Translations under genes and position numbers: made by a program
Assembly: GCA_030752605.1 (NCBI GenBank)
Contig: JASMDX010000033.1
Coordinates: 1-64,000 of the forward strand
Length of the DNA: 64,000 bases
DNA from: GCA-2731375 sp002731375
Lineage (GTDB): Bacteria > Pseudomonadota > Alphaproteobacteria > GCA-2731375
Direction of reading: 5' to 3'
In this document: in pieces, positions 8,989 through 16,667 of the stretch
Position numbering within the stretch: the first letter of the stretch is position 1
How the letters are laid out: each line of letters begins with the position of its first letter
The notes under the pieces: model-generated
What the model saw: only the letters and a program-made list of their open reading frames with translations
Told to the model about the DNA's origin: nothing
Database searches by the model: none

Positions 8989-10005
8989 ATGGTGAATAAG
9001 GTCCGCGAAAATAAGGATCCAGGGGCCGTTCCCGTCAGCTGGAAGTGGGGTGCCTTCGTCTTGTTTATGGCGCTTGCCCTGACCATACCCTTCGTCCTGG
9101 ACGGCTACACCACCTATCGCCTGGCGCTGGTGGGAGCGCTGGCCATGGCTATTCTGGGCATCAATCTGCTGACCGGGTTGAGCGGCCAGTTCTCCATTGG
9201 TCATGGCGCGTTCTTCGCGGTCGGCGCCTATACCACATCAATCGCCATGTCCCATGGCGGCTTGTCCGCCTATAGCGCCATACCTCTGGCGGCGGCGGTT
9301 TCGTTTGGTGCCGGATTTCTGTTTGGCTGGCCCGCCCTGCGTCTCAGCCTAGTGCATCTGATATTGATGACATGGAGCCTGTCTCTGGCTCTGCCCCAGG
9401 TTCTGAAGCTGGATTATTTTCAGACTTGGACCGGTGGCGTCAGCGGCGTCTATCTGGACCGCCCGGACCCTCCGGTATGGCTGGGGCTGGATGAGAATCA
9501 GTTTTGGTACCTGATCACCCTGGCCATCATGATCTTGTTGTTTTGGCTGGCCGGTAATCTGGTCAGTAGCCGTTCCGGCCGGGCCTTGGCGGCGATCCGT
9601 GACAACCAGATCGCCGCCGCGCCGATGGGCATCAACATAGCCATGTTTAAGACTACCATATTCGGCATTTCTGCCATGTACGCCGGTATCGGCGGGGCAT
9701 TGACTGGCCTGCTGGCGGATTTCGTGGCGCCGGACACCTATGGTCTGTTCTTTTCTATTTTATTGGTGGTCGGCGCTGTGATCTCCGGCATTAGATCCGT
9801 CTGGGGCGCGCTGGTGGGCAGTATCCTCATCCTCTACCTGCCCGCCGCCACTGGCGCATTGCCTGCCGCCCTGGCGGTGCCGCCCTTTGGCATCATCGTA
9901 TTGCTGGTGGCGTTTTTCATGCCCGATGGCATCTCCGGCTTGACCAAGCGGACTTACCTGCGCTTCGCATACAGCCGGAAAAAAGACCAATACGGGAGCG
10001 CCTGA
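8989..10005 (+). CDS. Branched-chain amino-acid ABC transporter permease, LivM type (orphan)
   Basis: Inner-membrane permease of the LivM/HAAT family, 338 residues with about eight to ten hydrophobic segments. The family block G-I-N-L-L-T-G-L-S-G-Q-F-S-I-G-H lies at about 54-69, followed by the cytoplasmic loop S-R-S-G-R-A-L-A-A-I-R-D-N (EAA-like). It is a diverged paralogue of the livM at 13015-14079. No livH, ATPase or binding protein is adjacent; a hairpin and a transposase remnant separate it from the complete operon. The ATG has no clear ribosome-binding site. It may be a leftover of an earlier operon or may supply an alternative permease. Confidence 0.85.
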   Translation: MVNKVRENKDPGAVPVSWKWGAFVLFMALALTIPFVLDGYTTYRLALVGALAMAILGINLLTGLSGQFSIGHGAFFAVGAYTTSIAMSHGGLSAYSAIPLAAAVSFGAGFLFGWPALRLSLVHLILMTWSLSLALPQVLKLDYFQTWTGGVSGVYLDRPDPPVWLGLDENQFWYLITLAIMILLFWLAGNLVSSRSGRALAAIRDNQIAAAPMGINIAMFKTTIFGISAMYAGIGGALTGLLADFVAPDTYGLFFSILLVVGAVISGIRSVWGALVGSILILYLPAATGALPAALAVPPFGIIVLLVAFFMPDGISGLTKRTYLRFAYSRKKDQYGSA

Positions 10006-10055
10006 TTATTGTCCCATAACGGCCTTCCCTTGGGCAATTCCGGCGTTGTCTCCGT

Positions 10056-10081
10056 CGGCTTTTCCGGAAAGCCGCCCTTTT
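10056..10081 (+). terminator. Probable terminator after orphan livM
   Basis: A 7-bp stem cggcttt/aaagccg (10056-10062 with 10068-10074) around a tccgg loop is followed by cccttttg. The T-tract is short, so efficiency is uncertain. Confidence 0.5.
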
Positions 10082-10156
10082 GAATTCTTCAGGACATTAT
10101 CATCCCGTTTCGGCTTCCGGGATTAGCGAAAATGGCTGAGAGACCGTCCCGAAAGT

Positions 10157-10447
10157 TCATGAAAGAACACAATAGCGCACCAGCCGTTGCAGCATAAGCC
10201 AGATGGATGCGAGCCGGATAAAGGCAAGGACGGTGCGGTTGAGATTTTCAAAGTCCTTGCTTAGGCGCCGGCGGCGGTTGATCCAGGCGATGGTGCGTTC
10301 CACGACCCAGCGTCTGGGCAGGACTTCGAAGCTTTTCCGATCCTTGGGTTTCTTGACGACTTCGATTTTCCAGGCTGCGTCGGCGATCGCCTGGCGTAGC
10401 TTCGGGCTGGCAAGGATCCACTGGTAAAAAAAATTTGCGTCTTGTGA
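10157..10447 (-). pseudogene. IS5-family (IS427-type) transposase, C-terminal remnant
   Basis: The minus-strand frame ending at the TGA 10157-10159 reads V-V-K-K-P-K-D-R-K-S-F-E-V-L-P-R-R-W-V-V, then E-R-T-I-A-W-I-N-R-R-R-R-L-S-K-D-F-E. It ends W-L-M-L-Q-R-L-V-R-Y-C. This is the conserved C-terminal DDE block, including the catalytic glutamate of V-V-E-R, of IS5-type transposases from alphaproteobacteria. About 93 codons remain; the frame stops upstream at 10448-10450, so the N-terminal two thirds are gone. The sequence gagaccgtcccga near 10139 may be the old terminal repeat. The remnant separates the orphan livM from the livG operon. Confidence 0.85.
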
Positions 10448-10526
10448 TCAGCTATCGCATATTGCGCCCTGAGCCATAGAGCGCCGCCAAGGTGCCCCTG
10501 GGAGGATTAGAGTAAAGGATTTCATT

Positions 10527-10607
10527 ATGATTTGGCCGCTGCTGCTGGCCGTTGGGCCCTTTTACGGGCGCCGTGCGGCGCCACTGCATTACGTTTTAAC
10601 AATATGA
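10527..10607 (+). CDS. Possible 26-residue leader peptide coupled to livG
   Basis: ATG 10527 has a good AAGGA site 7 bases upstream and opens a 26-codon frame starting M-I-W-P-L-L-L-A-V-G. Its TGA (10605-10607) overlaps the ATG of livG (ATGA). LivG itself has no convincing ribosome-binding site, so translation of this short frame could feed ribosomes into livG by coupling. The peptide resembles no family I know, and the reading is an inference from spacing only. Confidence 0.4.
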   Translation: MIWPLLLAVGPFYGRRAAPLHYVLTI

Positions 10608-11413
10608 ACCAAGTTTCATCTAGCGCTACGGAGGCGTCCATCTCCGCCCAGCCGTTATTGCAAGTTAATGAAATCGCCGTACATTTTGGGGGCATCGTGG
10701 CCCTCGACAGCGTCAGCTTCGATGTGCCAAAAGGTGTAATTCTCGGCTTGATCGGCCCCAACGGTGCCGGCAAGACAACATTGTTTAACTGCCTGAGCCG
10801 TCTCTACATTCCGAATTCCGGCGATATTCTGTTTGAAGGCCAGTCGATCCTACAAACCCCGCCGCATAAAATTGCCGATTTGGGCATTGGCCGTACGTTT
10901 CAGAACTTGGCATTGTTTAGCACCATGTCAGTGCTCGACAATGTAATGATCGGCTGCCATTCGCGAAGCAAAAGCGATTTTTTCTCGAACGCCTTCAGAT
11001 TGCCTTGGGTTAGCCGCGAGGAAAAATGGCTGCAGCAGTTGGCATGGGAGCTAATCGAGTACCTGGATTTGGGCGATGTCGCCTATACCCCGGCCGGCGG
11101 CTTGCCGTTCGGCATTCAAAAACGAGTTGAGCTAGCGCGTGCGATTGCCAGTGAACCAGCATTGCTGCTGCTCGACGAACCGGCGGGTGGCCTTAATCAT
11201 GATGAAGTCGAAGAACTAGGCGAGACGATCAAGCAAATCGCAAAAGATCGGAACATCACTATTCTATTGGTCGAACATCACATGAGCTTGGTGATGGCGG
11301 TGTCAGATCTCGTGGTGGCGATCGATTTTGGACGCAAGATCGGCGAGGGAACGCCCGCCGAAGTACAACAAAACCCGGAAGTTATTCGGGCATATCTGGG
11401 GACCAGCGACTGA
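10604..11413 (+). CDS. livG: Branched-chain amino-acid ABC transporter ATPase (LivG type)
   Basis: ATPase subunit of a HAAT importer, 269 residues. Walker A is GPNGAGKTT (51-59); the signature helix is degenerate (P-F-G-I-Q-K-R-V-E-L-A-R instead of LSGGQ), as often seen in LivG. Walker B L-L-L-L-D-E-P precedes A-G-G-L-N, and the switch histidine is in V-E-H-H-M. The frame is open 24 codons upstream from a TTG, but ATG 10604 gives the usual LivG length. It overlaps livF end-to-start (TGATG) and is the first transporter gene of livGFHM plus binding protein. Confidence 0.92.
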   Translation: MNQVSSSATEASISAQPLLQVNEIAVHFGGIVALDSVSFDVPKGVILGLIGPNGAGKTTLFNCLSRLYIPNSGDILFEGQSILQTPPHKIADLGIGRTFQNLALFSTMSVLDNVMIGCHSRSKSDFFSNAFRLPWVSREEKWLQQLAWELIEYLDLGDVAYTPAGGLPFGIQKRVELARAIASEPALLLLDEPAGGLNHDEVEELGETIKQIAKDRNITILLVEHHMSLVMAVSDLVVAIDFGRKIGEGTPAEVQQNPEVIRAYLGTSD

Positions 11414-12123
11414 TGGCTATCTTGGATGTTGCAAATCTGGAGGCCTTCTACGGACCGATCCAGGCTCTACATGGCATCAGCTTTAAGCTGGAGCAAGGCG
11501 GCATCACCACCATTTTGGGCGCCAACGGCGCCGGCAAGACAACCACGCTACGGTCGATCTGCGGCATGGTCAAAACCGGCGGCCAAATCAATTTTGATGG
11601 TGAGTCCATCGCTGGCAAAAAGACCGAGGCAATCGTCCGACACGGCGTCGCCCATGTGCCCGAAGGCCGAGGCACCTTTGTCCGCGTGACCACGGAAGAA
11701 AACCTGAAGCTAGGCGCCTACTCGCGCAGCGACGCCAACGCCGTGGCCGAGGATATGGAACGTGTTTATGGCTATTTCCCACGTTTGAAGGAGCGGCGCG
11801 ATCAACAGGCCGGCACCCTGTCTGGTGGCGAGCAGCAGATGCTGGCCGTCGGCCGGGCGATGATGCTCCGGCCCCGATTGATGCTGCTGGATGAGCCGTC
11901 CTTTGGATTGGCGCCTCTGCTTGTGCAGGAACTGTTTGAGAATTTGCGGGTCATCAACCGGGAGGAAGGTGTCAGCATATTGTTGGTCGAACAGAACGCG
12001 ACGTTGGCCTTGAACTTGGCGGACCACGCGTATTTGCTCGAGACGGGACGGGTGGTTATTTCGGGAACGGCTGATGAAATCAGCGCCGATGAAACCATCC
12101 GTCAATCGTATCTAGGTTATTGA
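11413..12123 (+). CDS. livF: Branched-chain amino-acid ABC transporter ATPase (LivF type)
   Basis: Second ATPase of the importer, 236 residues. Walker A GANGAGKTT (36-44), Q-loop region, signature LSGGEQQ (136-142), Walker B L-M-L-L-D-E-P (156-162) followed by S-F-G-L-A-P, and switch H-region V-E-Q-N are all present. It begins in the TGATG overlap with livG and is followed after 19 bases by livH. Confidence 0.94.
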   Translation: MAILDVANLEAFYGPIQALHGISFKLEQGGITTILGANGAGKTTTLRSICGMVKTGGQINFDGESIAGKKTEAIVRHGVAHVPEGRGTFVRVTTEENLKLGAYSRSDANAVAEDMERVYGYFPRLKERRDQQAGTLSGGEQQMLAVGRAMMLRPRLMLLDEPSFGLAPLLVQELFENLRVINREEGVSILLVEQNATLALNLADHAYLLETGRVVISGTADEISADETIRQSYLGY

Positions 12124-12142
12124 TGAACGGCAGGGCGAGTGA

Positions 12143-13012
12143 ATGGAAGAACTGATTCAACAGACTTTGGGCGGCATCGCGACAGGCGCGATTTATGCCT
12201 GCATAGCTCTGGCTGTGGTCATGATCTATCAAGCGATCGATCACTTTAATTTCGCCCAGGGTGAAATGGCCATGTTCTCGGCCTTCATCACCTGGCAATT
12301 GATCGACTGGGGCGCCAATTATTGGGTGGCCTTCTTTGTTTGTATCGTGATCTCGTTTATTGGCGGTATCGCGATCGAACGCATCGTGTTCGCGCCGCTG
12401 CACAATGCACCGATTTTCACACACATTGTCGTATTCATCGCGTTGTTCCAGATCTTTAATGCCGGTGCCGGGTTTATCTGGGAATTCACGATTAAGGAAT
12501 TTCCCAGCCCGTTCCCGGAGAAGCTTCCGTTCGACACTGTCCTAATAGGACCACATGAACTGGGGATGACCTTGGTTACCCTAATCATGCTGGGACTGAT
12601 CTTTCTGTTCTTTCGGTTCACGCCCATTGGATTGGCCATGCGGGCCGCTGCGGCTGCGCCGGAATCAGCCCGTCTGGTAGGAATCAGCGTGGGTTGGATG
12701 CTGGCCTTAGGATGGGGTCTGGCGGCAGCGATTGGCGCGGTTGGCGGCATGATGATCGCTCCAGTGGTTTACCTGGAACCGAACATGATGCTTGGCATCC
12801 TACTCTACGGCTTCGCTGGCGCCGTGGTCGGTGGCTTGACCAGCCCCGGAGGGGCGGTTATCGGCGGCTTCCTGATGGGTGTCATCGAGCCGCTCGCCGG
12901 CATGGTGATCGGGAGTGAGCTTAAGCTGACGGTGGCGCTGGTGGTAATCGTCACGATCTTGATCTTTAAGCCGTCCGGACTGTTGGGGCGTGTTGTGGTG
13001 CAAAGGGTCTAG
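12143..13012 (+). CDS. livH: Branched-chain amino-acid ABC transporter permease (LivH type)
   Basis: Inner-membrane permease, 289 residues and about eight hydrophobic segments. The LivH block F-N-F-A-Q-G-E-M-A-M (about 34-43) and the C-terminal K-P-S-G-L-L-G are typical. Two codons separate it from livM. A GGCAGGGCGAG stretch upstream gives a weak ribosome-binding site for ATG 12143. Confidence 0.92.
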   Translation: MEELIQQTLGGIATGAIYACIALAVVMIYQAIDHFNFAQGEMAMFSAFITWQLIDWGANYWVAFFVCIVISFIGGIAIERIVFAPLHNAPIFTHIVVFIALFQIFNAGAGFIWEFTIKEFPSPFPEKLPFDTVLIGPHELGMTLVTLIMLGLIFLFFRFTPIGLAMRAAAAAPESARLVGISVGWMLALGWGLAAAIGAVGGMMIAPVVYLEPNMMLGILLYGFAGAVVGGLTSPGGAVIGGFLMGVIEPLAGMVIGSELKLTVALVVIVTILIFKPSGLLGRVVVQRV

Positions 13013-13014
13013 TA

Positions 13015-14079
13015 ATGACAGCTTCTACGATGCCGAAAACGGGAACCAAAACCGATTGGGCCCCCCGCCCCAATCCTGAGTTTAGTCTGCGCATATTTGG
13101 CGTGACCTTGGCACAATTTCGTCGCGCTTCGATTATCGTTGCCGTCGTTGTTGCGCTCTTGGTGCCCTTCGCGGTCGAGGATTTCGCCGTATTCCAGATG
13201 ACCCAGTTGATCTACTTGTCCATCGCCGTGTTGGGCCTGAACCTGCTGACGGGGTTCAACGGACAGTTTTCGCTGGGCCACAGCGCCTTCATGGCTTTGG
13301 GCGCCTACACTGCCGGGATTATGATGGCGCAATGGGAAGTGGCTTACTATTGGACCATCGTGCCGGCCGGTTTGATCTGTTTCGTCGCCGGCTTTTTGTT
13401 CGGGCTGCCGGCATTGCGGCTGGAAGGTCTTTATTTAGCGTTGGCGACCTTTGCCTTGGCCATAGCCGCGCCCCAGTTGCTGAAATATAAGCATTTCGAG
13501 CATTATACAGGTGGCGTCCAGGGGTTGGACCTGTTCAAGGAAGATTCACCCATTGCGTTCTTAAGCACTGATCAGTGGTGGTATTATTTCTGCCTGTTCT
13601 TTGGTGTGCTGCTGATTGTTGCGGCCTGGAACCTAGTCAGGGGGCGTACCGGACGTGCGATGATCGCGATCCGCGACAATCCCATCGCGGCCAGCACAAT
13701 GGGTATCAATACCTCTGTCTACAAGGCGACAACCTTCGGTGTCAGCGGGCTGTATTGCGGTGTTGCCGGTGCATTGTCTGCCATCGTGGTGGAGTTCATA
13801 GCTCCAGAGAGTTTCACTTTCATTCATGCTATTTTACTGCTGATCGCCATGGTGATCGGTGGTCTGGCCTCCATCCCAGCGGCGATTATCGGTGGAGCTT
13901 TTATTTTGTATGTGCCAACTTTCTCGGAAGCAGTTGTCGACGCATTTTTTGGTGGCGACCCTAGTTCGAAGGCATTGGTATGGGTATCCTTTGGTGTAGT
14001 TATGGTCGTCGTGGTCTATCTCATGCCGATGGGGTTCGCTGGTTTCATTCGCTGGAACCTGCGAAAGTTAGCGCGCTGA
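13015..14079 (+). CDS. livM: Branched-chain amino-acid ABC transporter permease (LivM type)
   Basis: Second permease of the importer, 354 residues. The N-terminal extension of about 35 residues is followed by hydrophobic segments, the L-N-L-L-T-G-F-N-G-Q-F-S-L-G-H block and the cytoplasmic loop R-G-R-T-G-R-A-M-I-A-I-R-D-N. It pairs with LivH in the membrane. The orphan livM at 8989 is a related but clearly diverged copy. Confidence 0.93.
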   Translation: MTASTMPKTGTKTDWAPRPNPEFSLRIFGVTLAQFRRASIIVAVVVALLVPFAVEDFAVFQMTQLIYLSIAVLGLNLLTGFNGQFSLGHSAFMALGAYTAGIMMAQWEVAYYWTIVPAGLICFVAGFLFGLPALRLEGLYLALATFALAIAAPQLLKYKHFEHYTGGVQGLDLFKEDSPIAFLSTDQWWYYFCLFFGVLLIVAAWNLVRGRTGRAMIAIRDNPIAASTMGINTSVYKATTFGVSGLYCGVAGALSAIVVEFIAPESFTFIHAILLLIAMVIGGLASIPAAIIGGAFILYVPTFSEAVVDAFFGGDPSSKALVWVSFGVVMVVVVYLMPMGFAGFIRWNLRKLAR

Positions 14080-14118
14080 TAATCCCCGTATGAGAATGCG
14101 GCTTCGCGGTCCTGTAGC

Positions 14119-14148
14119 TTGAGTTGTGTTTAAATATAGTTCTATACT
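14119..14148 (+). promoter_or_regulatory. Putative sigma-70 promoter for the binding-protein gene
   Basis: TTGAGT (14119-14124), an 18-base AT-rich spacer and TATACT (14143-14148) lie 36 bases before the binding-protein ATG. A separate promoter would let the receptor be made in excess of livGFHM. Confidence 0.4.
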
Positions 14149-14184
14149 TTATTGAGCAAAAATAAACTTAACAGGGAGAGTAAT

Positions 14185-15399
14185 ATGGGTAAGACGCTCA
14201 AATTGACATCAGGAATGGCGGTCGCCTTCGTGGCCGGCATGGGTGTCGCGGTAGCCGGGAATGCTCCCGGTGTCACCGACACAGAAATTAAAATTGGTAA
14301 TACCAACCCGTATAGTGGACCGGCTTCGGTCTATTCGACAATTGGCAAATCTATTGGTGCTTGTTGGAAACAAGTGAATGCAGAGGGTGGCATCAACGGC
14401 CGCAAGATAAAATGGATTTCCTATGATGATGGCTACAGCCCGCCGAAGACAAAGGAACAGATCCGTAGGCTGGTTGAAAAGGATAAGGTTGCCTTGACTT
14501 TCCAGACCCTTGGCACACCTACGAATTCGGCCGTTCACAAATATATGAATAAGAAAAAGGTGCCGCATTTGTTCGTCGCCACCGGTGCGACCAAATGGGG
14601 TCAGCCTAAAAAGTTTCCTTGGACTATGGGCTTTCAGCCGAACTATCAAACCATTGGCAGGATCTTCGGTAACTACATTCTGCAAAACCATCCCAACAGC
14701 AAGGTGGCTGTGTTGTACCAGAACGACGATTACGGCAAGGACTACGTGATTGGCGTTAAGGACGCTATGGGCGACAAATACGCAAAACAAGTAGTCAAGG
14801 AAGAAACCTATGAAGTTACCGATCCAACGGTGGCTAGCCAGATTATTAGCCTGAAGAACAGCGGCGCTGATGTGATGGTCAACATCTCCATTCCAAAATT
14901 TGCGGCGCAGGCGATTAAGAAGATGGATGCCATCGGTTGGAAGCCGGTTCATCTATTAAATGACGTTGCCGCAACCATTAAGTCCACATTTGCGCCAGCT
15001 GGCTTGGAGAAATCAAAGGGCATCATCTCCGTGACCTATCTCAAAGATCCCAACGATCCCGAATGGAAGAATGACCCGGAGATGAACGCGTGGCGCGCCT
15101 TCATGAAAAAGTACTATCCCAAAGGCGACGCCGCGAATGCATTTAACGTCTATGGCTGGTCGGTTTGCAGCCTGATGATTGATACCTTGAAAAGGGCTGG
15201 GAATGATCTCAGTCGCGAGAACATCATGAAGCAAGCTGCTAGCTTCAAGAAGTTCCGGGTGCGTGGTCTGTTGCCGGGTATCATGGCAAATACCGGCCCG
15301 GCTGATTTTTATCCGGTCGAGCAGATGCAGATGACGCGTTTCGATGGCAAAGGTAATGTCCGGTTCGGTCCGACCATTTCCGCCGAGACGTCCAAGTAA
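14185..15399 (+). CDS. ABC transporter substrate-binding protein, branched-chain amino-acid/amide type
   Basis: Periplasmic type-I binding protein (Peripla_BP_6, AmiC/LivJ-like), 404 residues. A signal peptide covers about residues 1-24 (M-G-K-T-L-K-L then a hydrophobic core and V-A-V-A-G). The mature protein starts with G-V-T-D-T-E-I-K-I-G and contains G-G-I-N-G-R-K-I and Y-Q-N-D-D-Y-G-K-D-Y, standard for the family. ATG 14185 is preferred over the upstream TTG 14152 because AGGGAGAG lies just before it. It is last in the liv cluster and ends in a terminator. The ligand is unknown. Confidence 0.92.
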   Translation: MGKTLKLTSGMAVAFVAGMGVAVAGNAPGVTDTEIKIGNTNPYSGPASVYSTIGKSIGACWKQVNAEGGINGRKIKWISYDDGYSPPKTKEQIRRLVEKDKVALTFQTLGTPTNSAVHKYMNKKKVPHLFVATGATKWGQPKKFPWTMGFQPNYQTIGRIFGNYILQNHPNSKVAVLYQNDDYGKDYVIGVKDAMGDKYAKQVVKEETYEVTDPTVASQIISLKNSGADVMVNISIPKFAAQAIKKMDAIGWKPVHLLNDVAATIKSTFAPAGLEKSKGIISVTYLKDPNDPEWKNDPEMNAWRAFMKKYYPKGDAANAFNVYGWSVCSLMIDTLKRAGNDLSRENIMKQAASFKKFRVRGLLPGIMANTGPADFYPVEQMQMTRFDGKGNVRFGPTISAETSK

Positions 15400-15429
15400 A
15401 AAGATGTAACGCTTGTTTTACTGGGTTTT

Positions 15430-15463
15430 GGGCCGCCAACGTACCGGCGGCCCATTTTTTTTT
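15430..15463 (+). terminator. Rho-independent terminator after the liv operon
   Basis: The 8-bp stem gggccgcc/ggcggccc (15430-15437 with 15446-15453) is followed by A and nine T. It lies 30 bases after the binding-protein stop. Confidence 0.9.
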
Positions 15464-15520
15464 ACCGTTGGCTTTTTGTAAGCAACGCCCCGACAAATGC
15501 AGCGAGGGGGAGCAAGGTAT

Positions 15521-16048
15521 ATGGAATTGAGATCCCGGGGGGTGTGGCTGGGCGTGCTGGCGATGACCGTGGTGGTCACAGCCTCCAACATCCTGGTGCA
15601 GTACCCGATCAATGACTGGCTTACTTGGGGGGCCTTCACCTATCCGATCTCGTTCCTGGTCACCGATTTAAGCAATCGGCGGCTTGGTGCCGGCCCGGCC
15701 CGGCGGGTGGTCTATGCCGGTTTCATCGTCGCGGTGGTGCTGTCGGCCTGGCTGGCCACGCCCCGGATCGCTATCGCCTCCGGTTCGGCCTTCTTGGTGG
15801 CCCAGCTTTTGGATGTCAGGATCTTCGATCTGCTGCGCCAGCGGGTCTGGTGGCTGCCGCCGTTCCTCTCGTCGGTGATAGCTTCGGCCGTGGATACGGC
15901 GCTGTTCTTCGCCGTCGCCTTCGCCGGCACCGGCGTGCCGTGGGTGACCCTAGCGCTGGGCGACTACCTAGCCAAGCTGGCGCTGGCCGTGGCCATGCTG
16001 GTGCCCTATGGCGGCGCCCTGCGCCTCAGCCGGACGCGCGGCGCCTGA
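15521..16048 (+). CDS. VUT family (YhhQ-like) queuosine-precursor transporter
   Basis: Small inner-membrane protein of 175 residues with about six hydrophobic segments, matching the VUT/YhhQ (DUF165) family. That family imports queuosine precursors such as preQ0 or preQ1. Visible family features are F-T-Y-P-I-S-F-L-V-T-D-L (about 42-53), Q-L-L-D-V-R-I-F-D and the late A-L-G-D-Y-L-A-K. ATG 15521 follows a GAGGGGGAGC ribosome-binding site; an upstream frame start at 15497 is less likely. queG is about 4.6 kb downstream, which fits a queuosine role, but the two are not in one operon. Confidence 0.85.
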   Translation: MELRSRGVWLGVLAMTVVVTASNILVQYPINDWLTWGAFTYPISFLVTDLSNRRLGAGPARRVVYAGFIVAVVLSAWLATPRIAIASGSAFLVAQLLDVRIFDLLRQRVWWLPPFLSSVIASAVDTALFFAVAFAGTGVPWVTLALGDYLAKLALAVAMLVPYGGALRLSRTRGA

Positions 16049-16060
16049 CCAACTTCATTC

Positions 16061-16168
16061 CTAGTTCGTGCCGCGGAGCTTCTTGCCTGGGTTCATGATA
16101 TTGTGCGGGTTGATCCTCTTCTTGATGGCCCGCATCAGCGCCAGCGCTTCGCCGCGCTCGTCGGCCAT
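16061..16168 (-). pseudogene. FAD-linked oxidase, C-terminal remnant
   Basis: The minus-strand frame reads E-A-L-A-L-M-R-A-I-K-K-R-I-N-P-H-N-I-M-N and ends P-G-K-K-L plus a few residues. This is the terminal helix and 'N-I-M-N-P-G-K' end of GlcD/D-lactate-dehydrogenase-type FAD-binding oxidases. Only 35 codons remain and a TGA stops the frame just upstream, so the rest of the gene (over 400 residues) is missing. Confidence 0.7.
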
Positions 16169-16667
16169 TAACCGGGATCAATCGGGAACGGGTCGAGTTG
16201 GTTGCGCGGCCCCACCGCGCGTAGCTCTTTTGTCGTTTCTGCCCCAACAGATCCCCCCAAGAGGGCCTGCCGGATGCTGCCATGGCGAAGGCGGCACAAA
16301 CAGGCCCTCGCTTCGCGTACGACGCTGCAACAGGCGCTGGTAAACGTCGCAGAATTACAAGGCGTCGACAAGGGTCGGGTGCAACCTCCGGCTCCGGCCT
16401 GGGAAGCGCGGCATTATGTTCCCTTCCTGGCACAGCAGATCGCCCAGGAGGCAATGCCCGAAAAGGCACCCGAGACGGACCAGCGTCGTGGGCATGGGTT
16501 GGTTAGCGATGCCTACGTTATGGTCAGCGATGACGCCGCCAATATTCTTGGTCCGGCACGGCCGCATGAACTGGTCGTTTAGACGGTTTTCACAAAATTT
16601 TGCTGGCGATGGCATCTGGCGCTGATGATGGTGGATATGGCTGCTTACCGTGCTATATGATCCAGCT
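16169..16667. other. Non-coding, probably degenerate region
   Basis: About 500 bases without an intact gene between the FAD-oxidase remnant and the acyl-CoA ligase. Several short frames exist on both strands (for example minus strand 16355-16852), none with recognisable family features. Given the adjacent remnant this looks like decayed coding DNA. The ligase promoter should be near its 3' end. Confidence 0.45.

Noticed and set aside
8722..9204. 160-codon minus-strand frame
   Set aside because: More than a third is antisense to livM. The last 35 residues are protein-like with three cysteines, but I could not tie them to any family.
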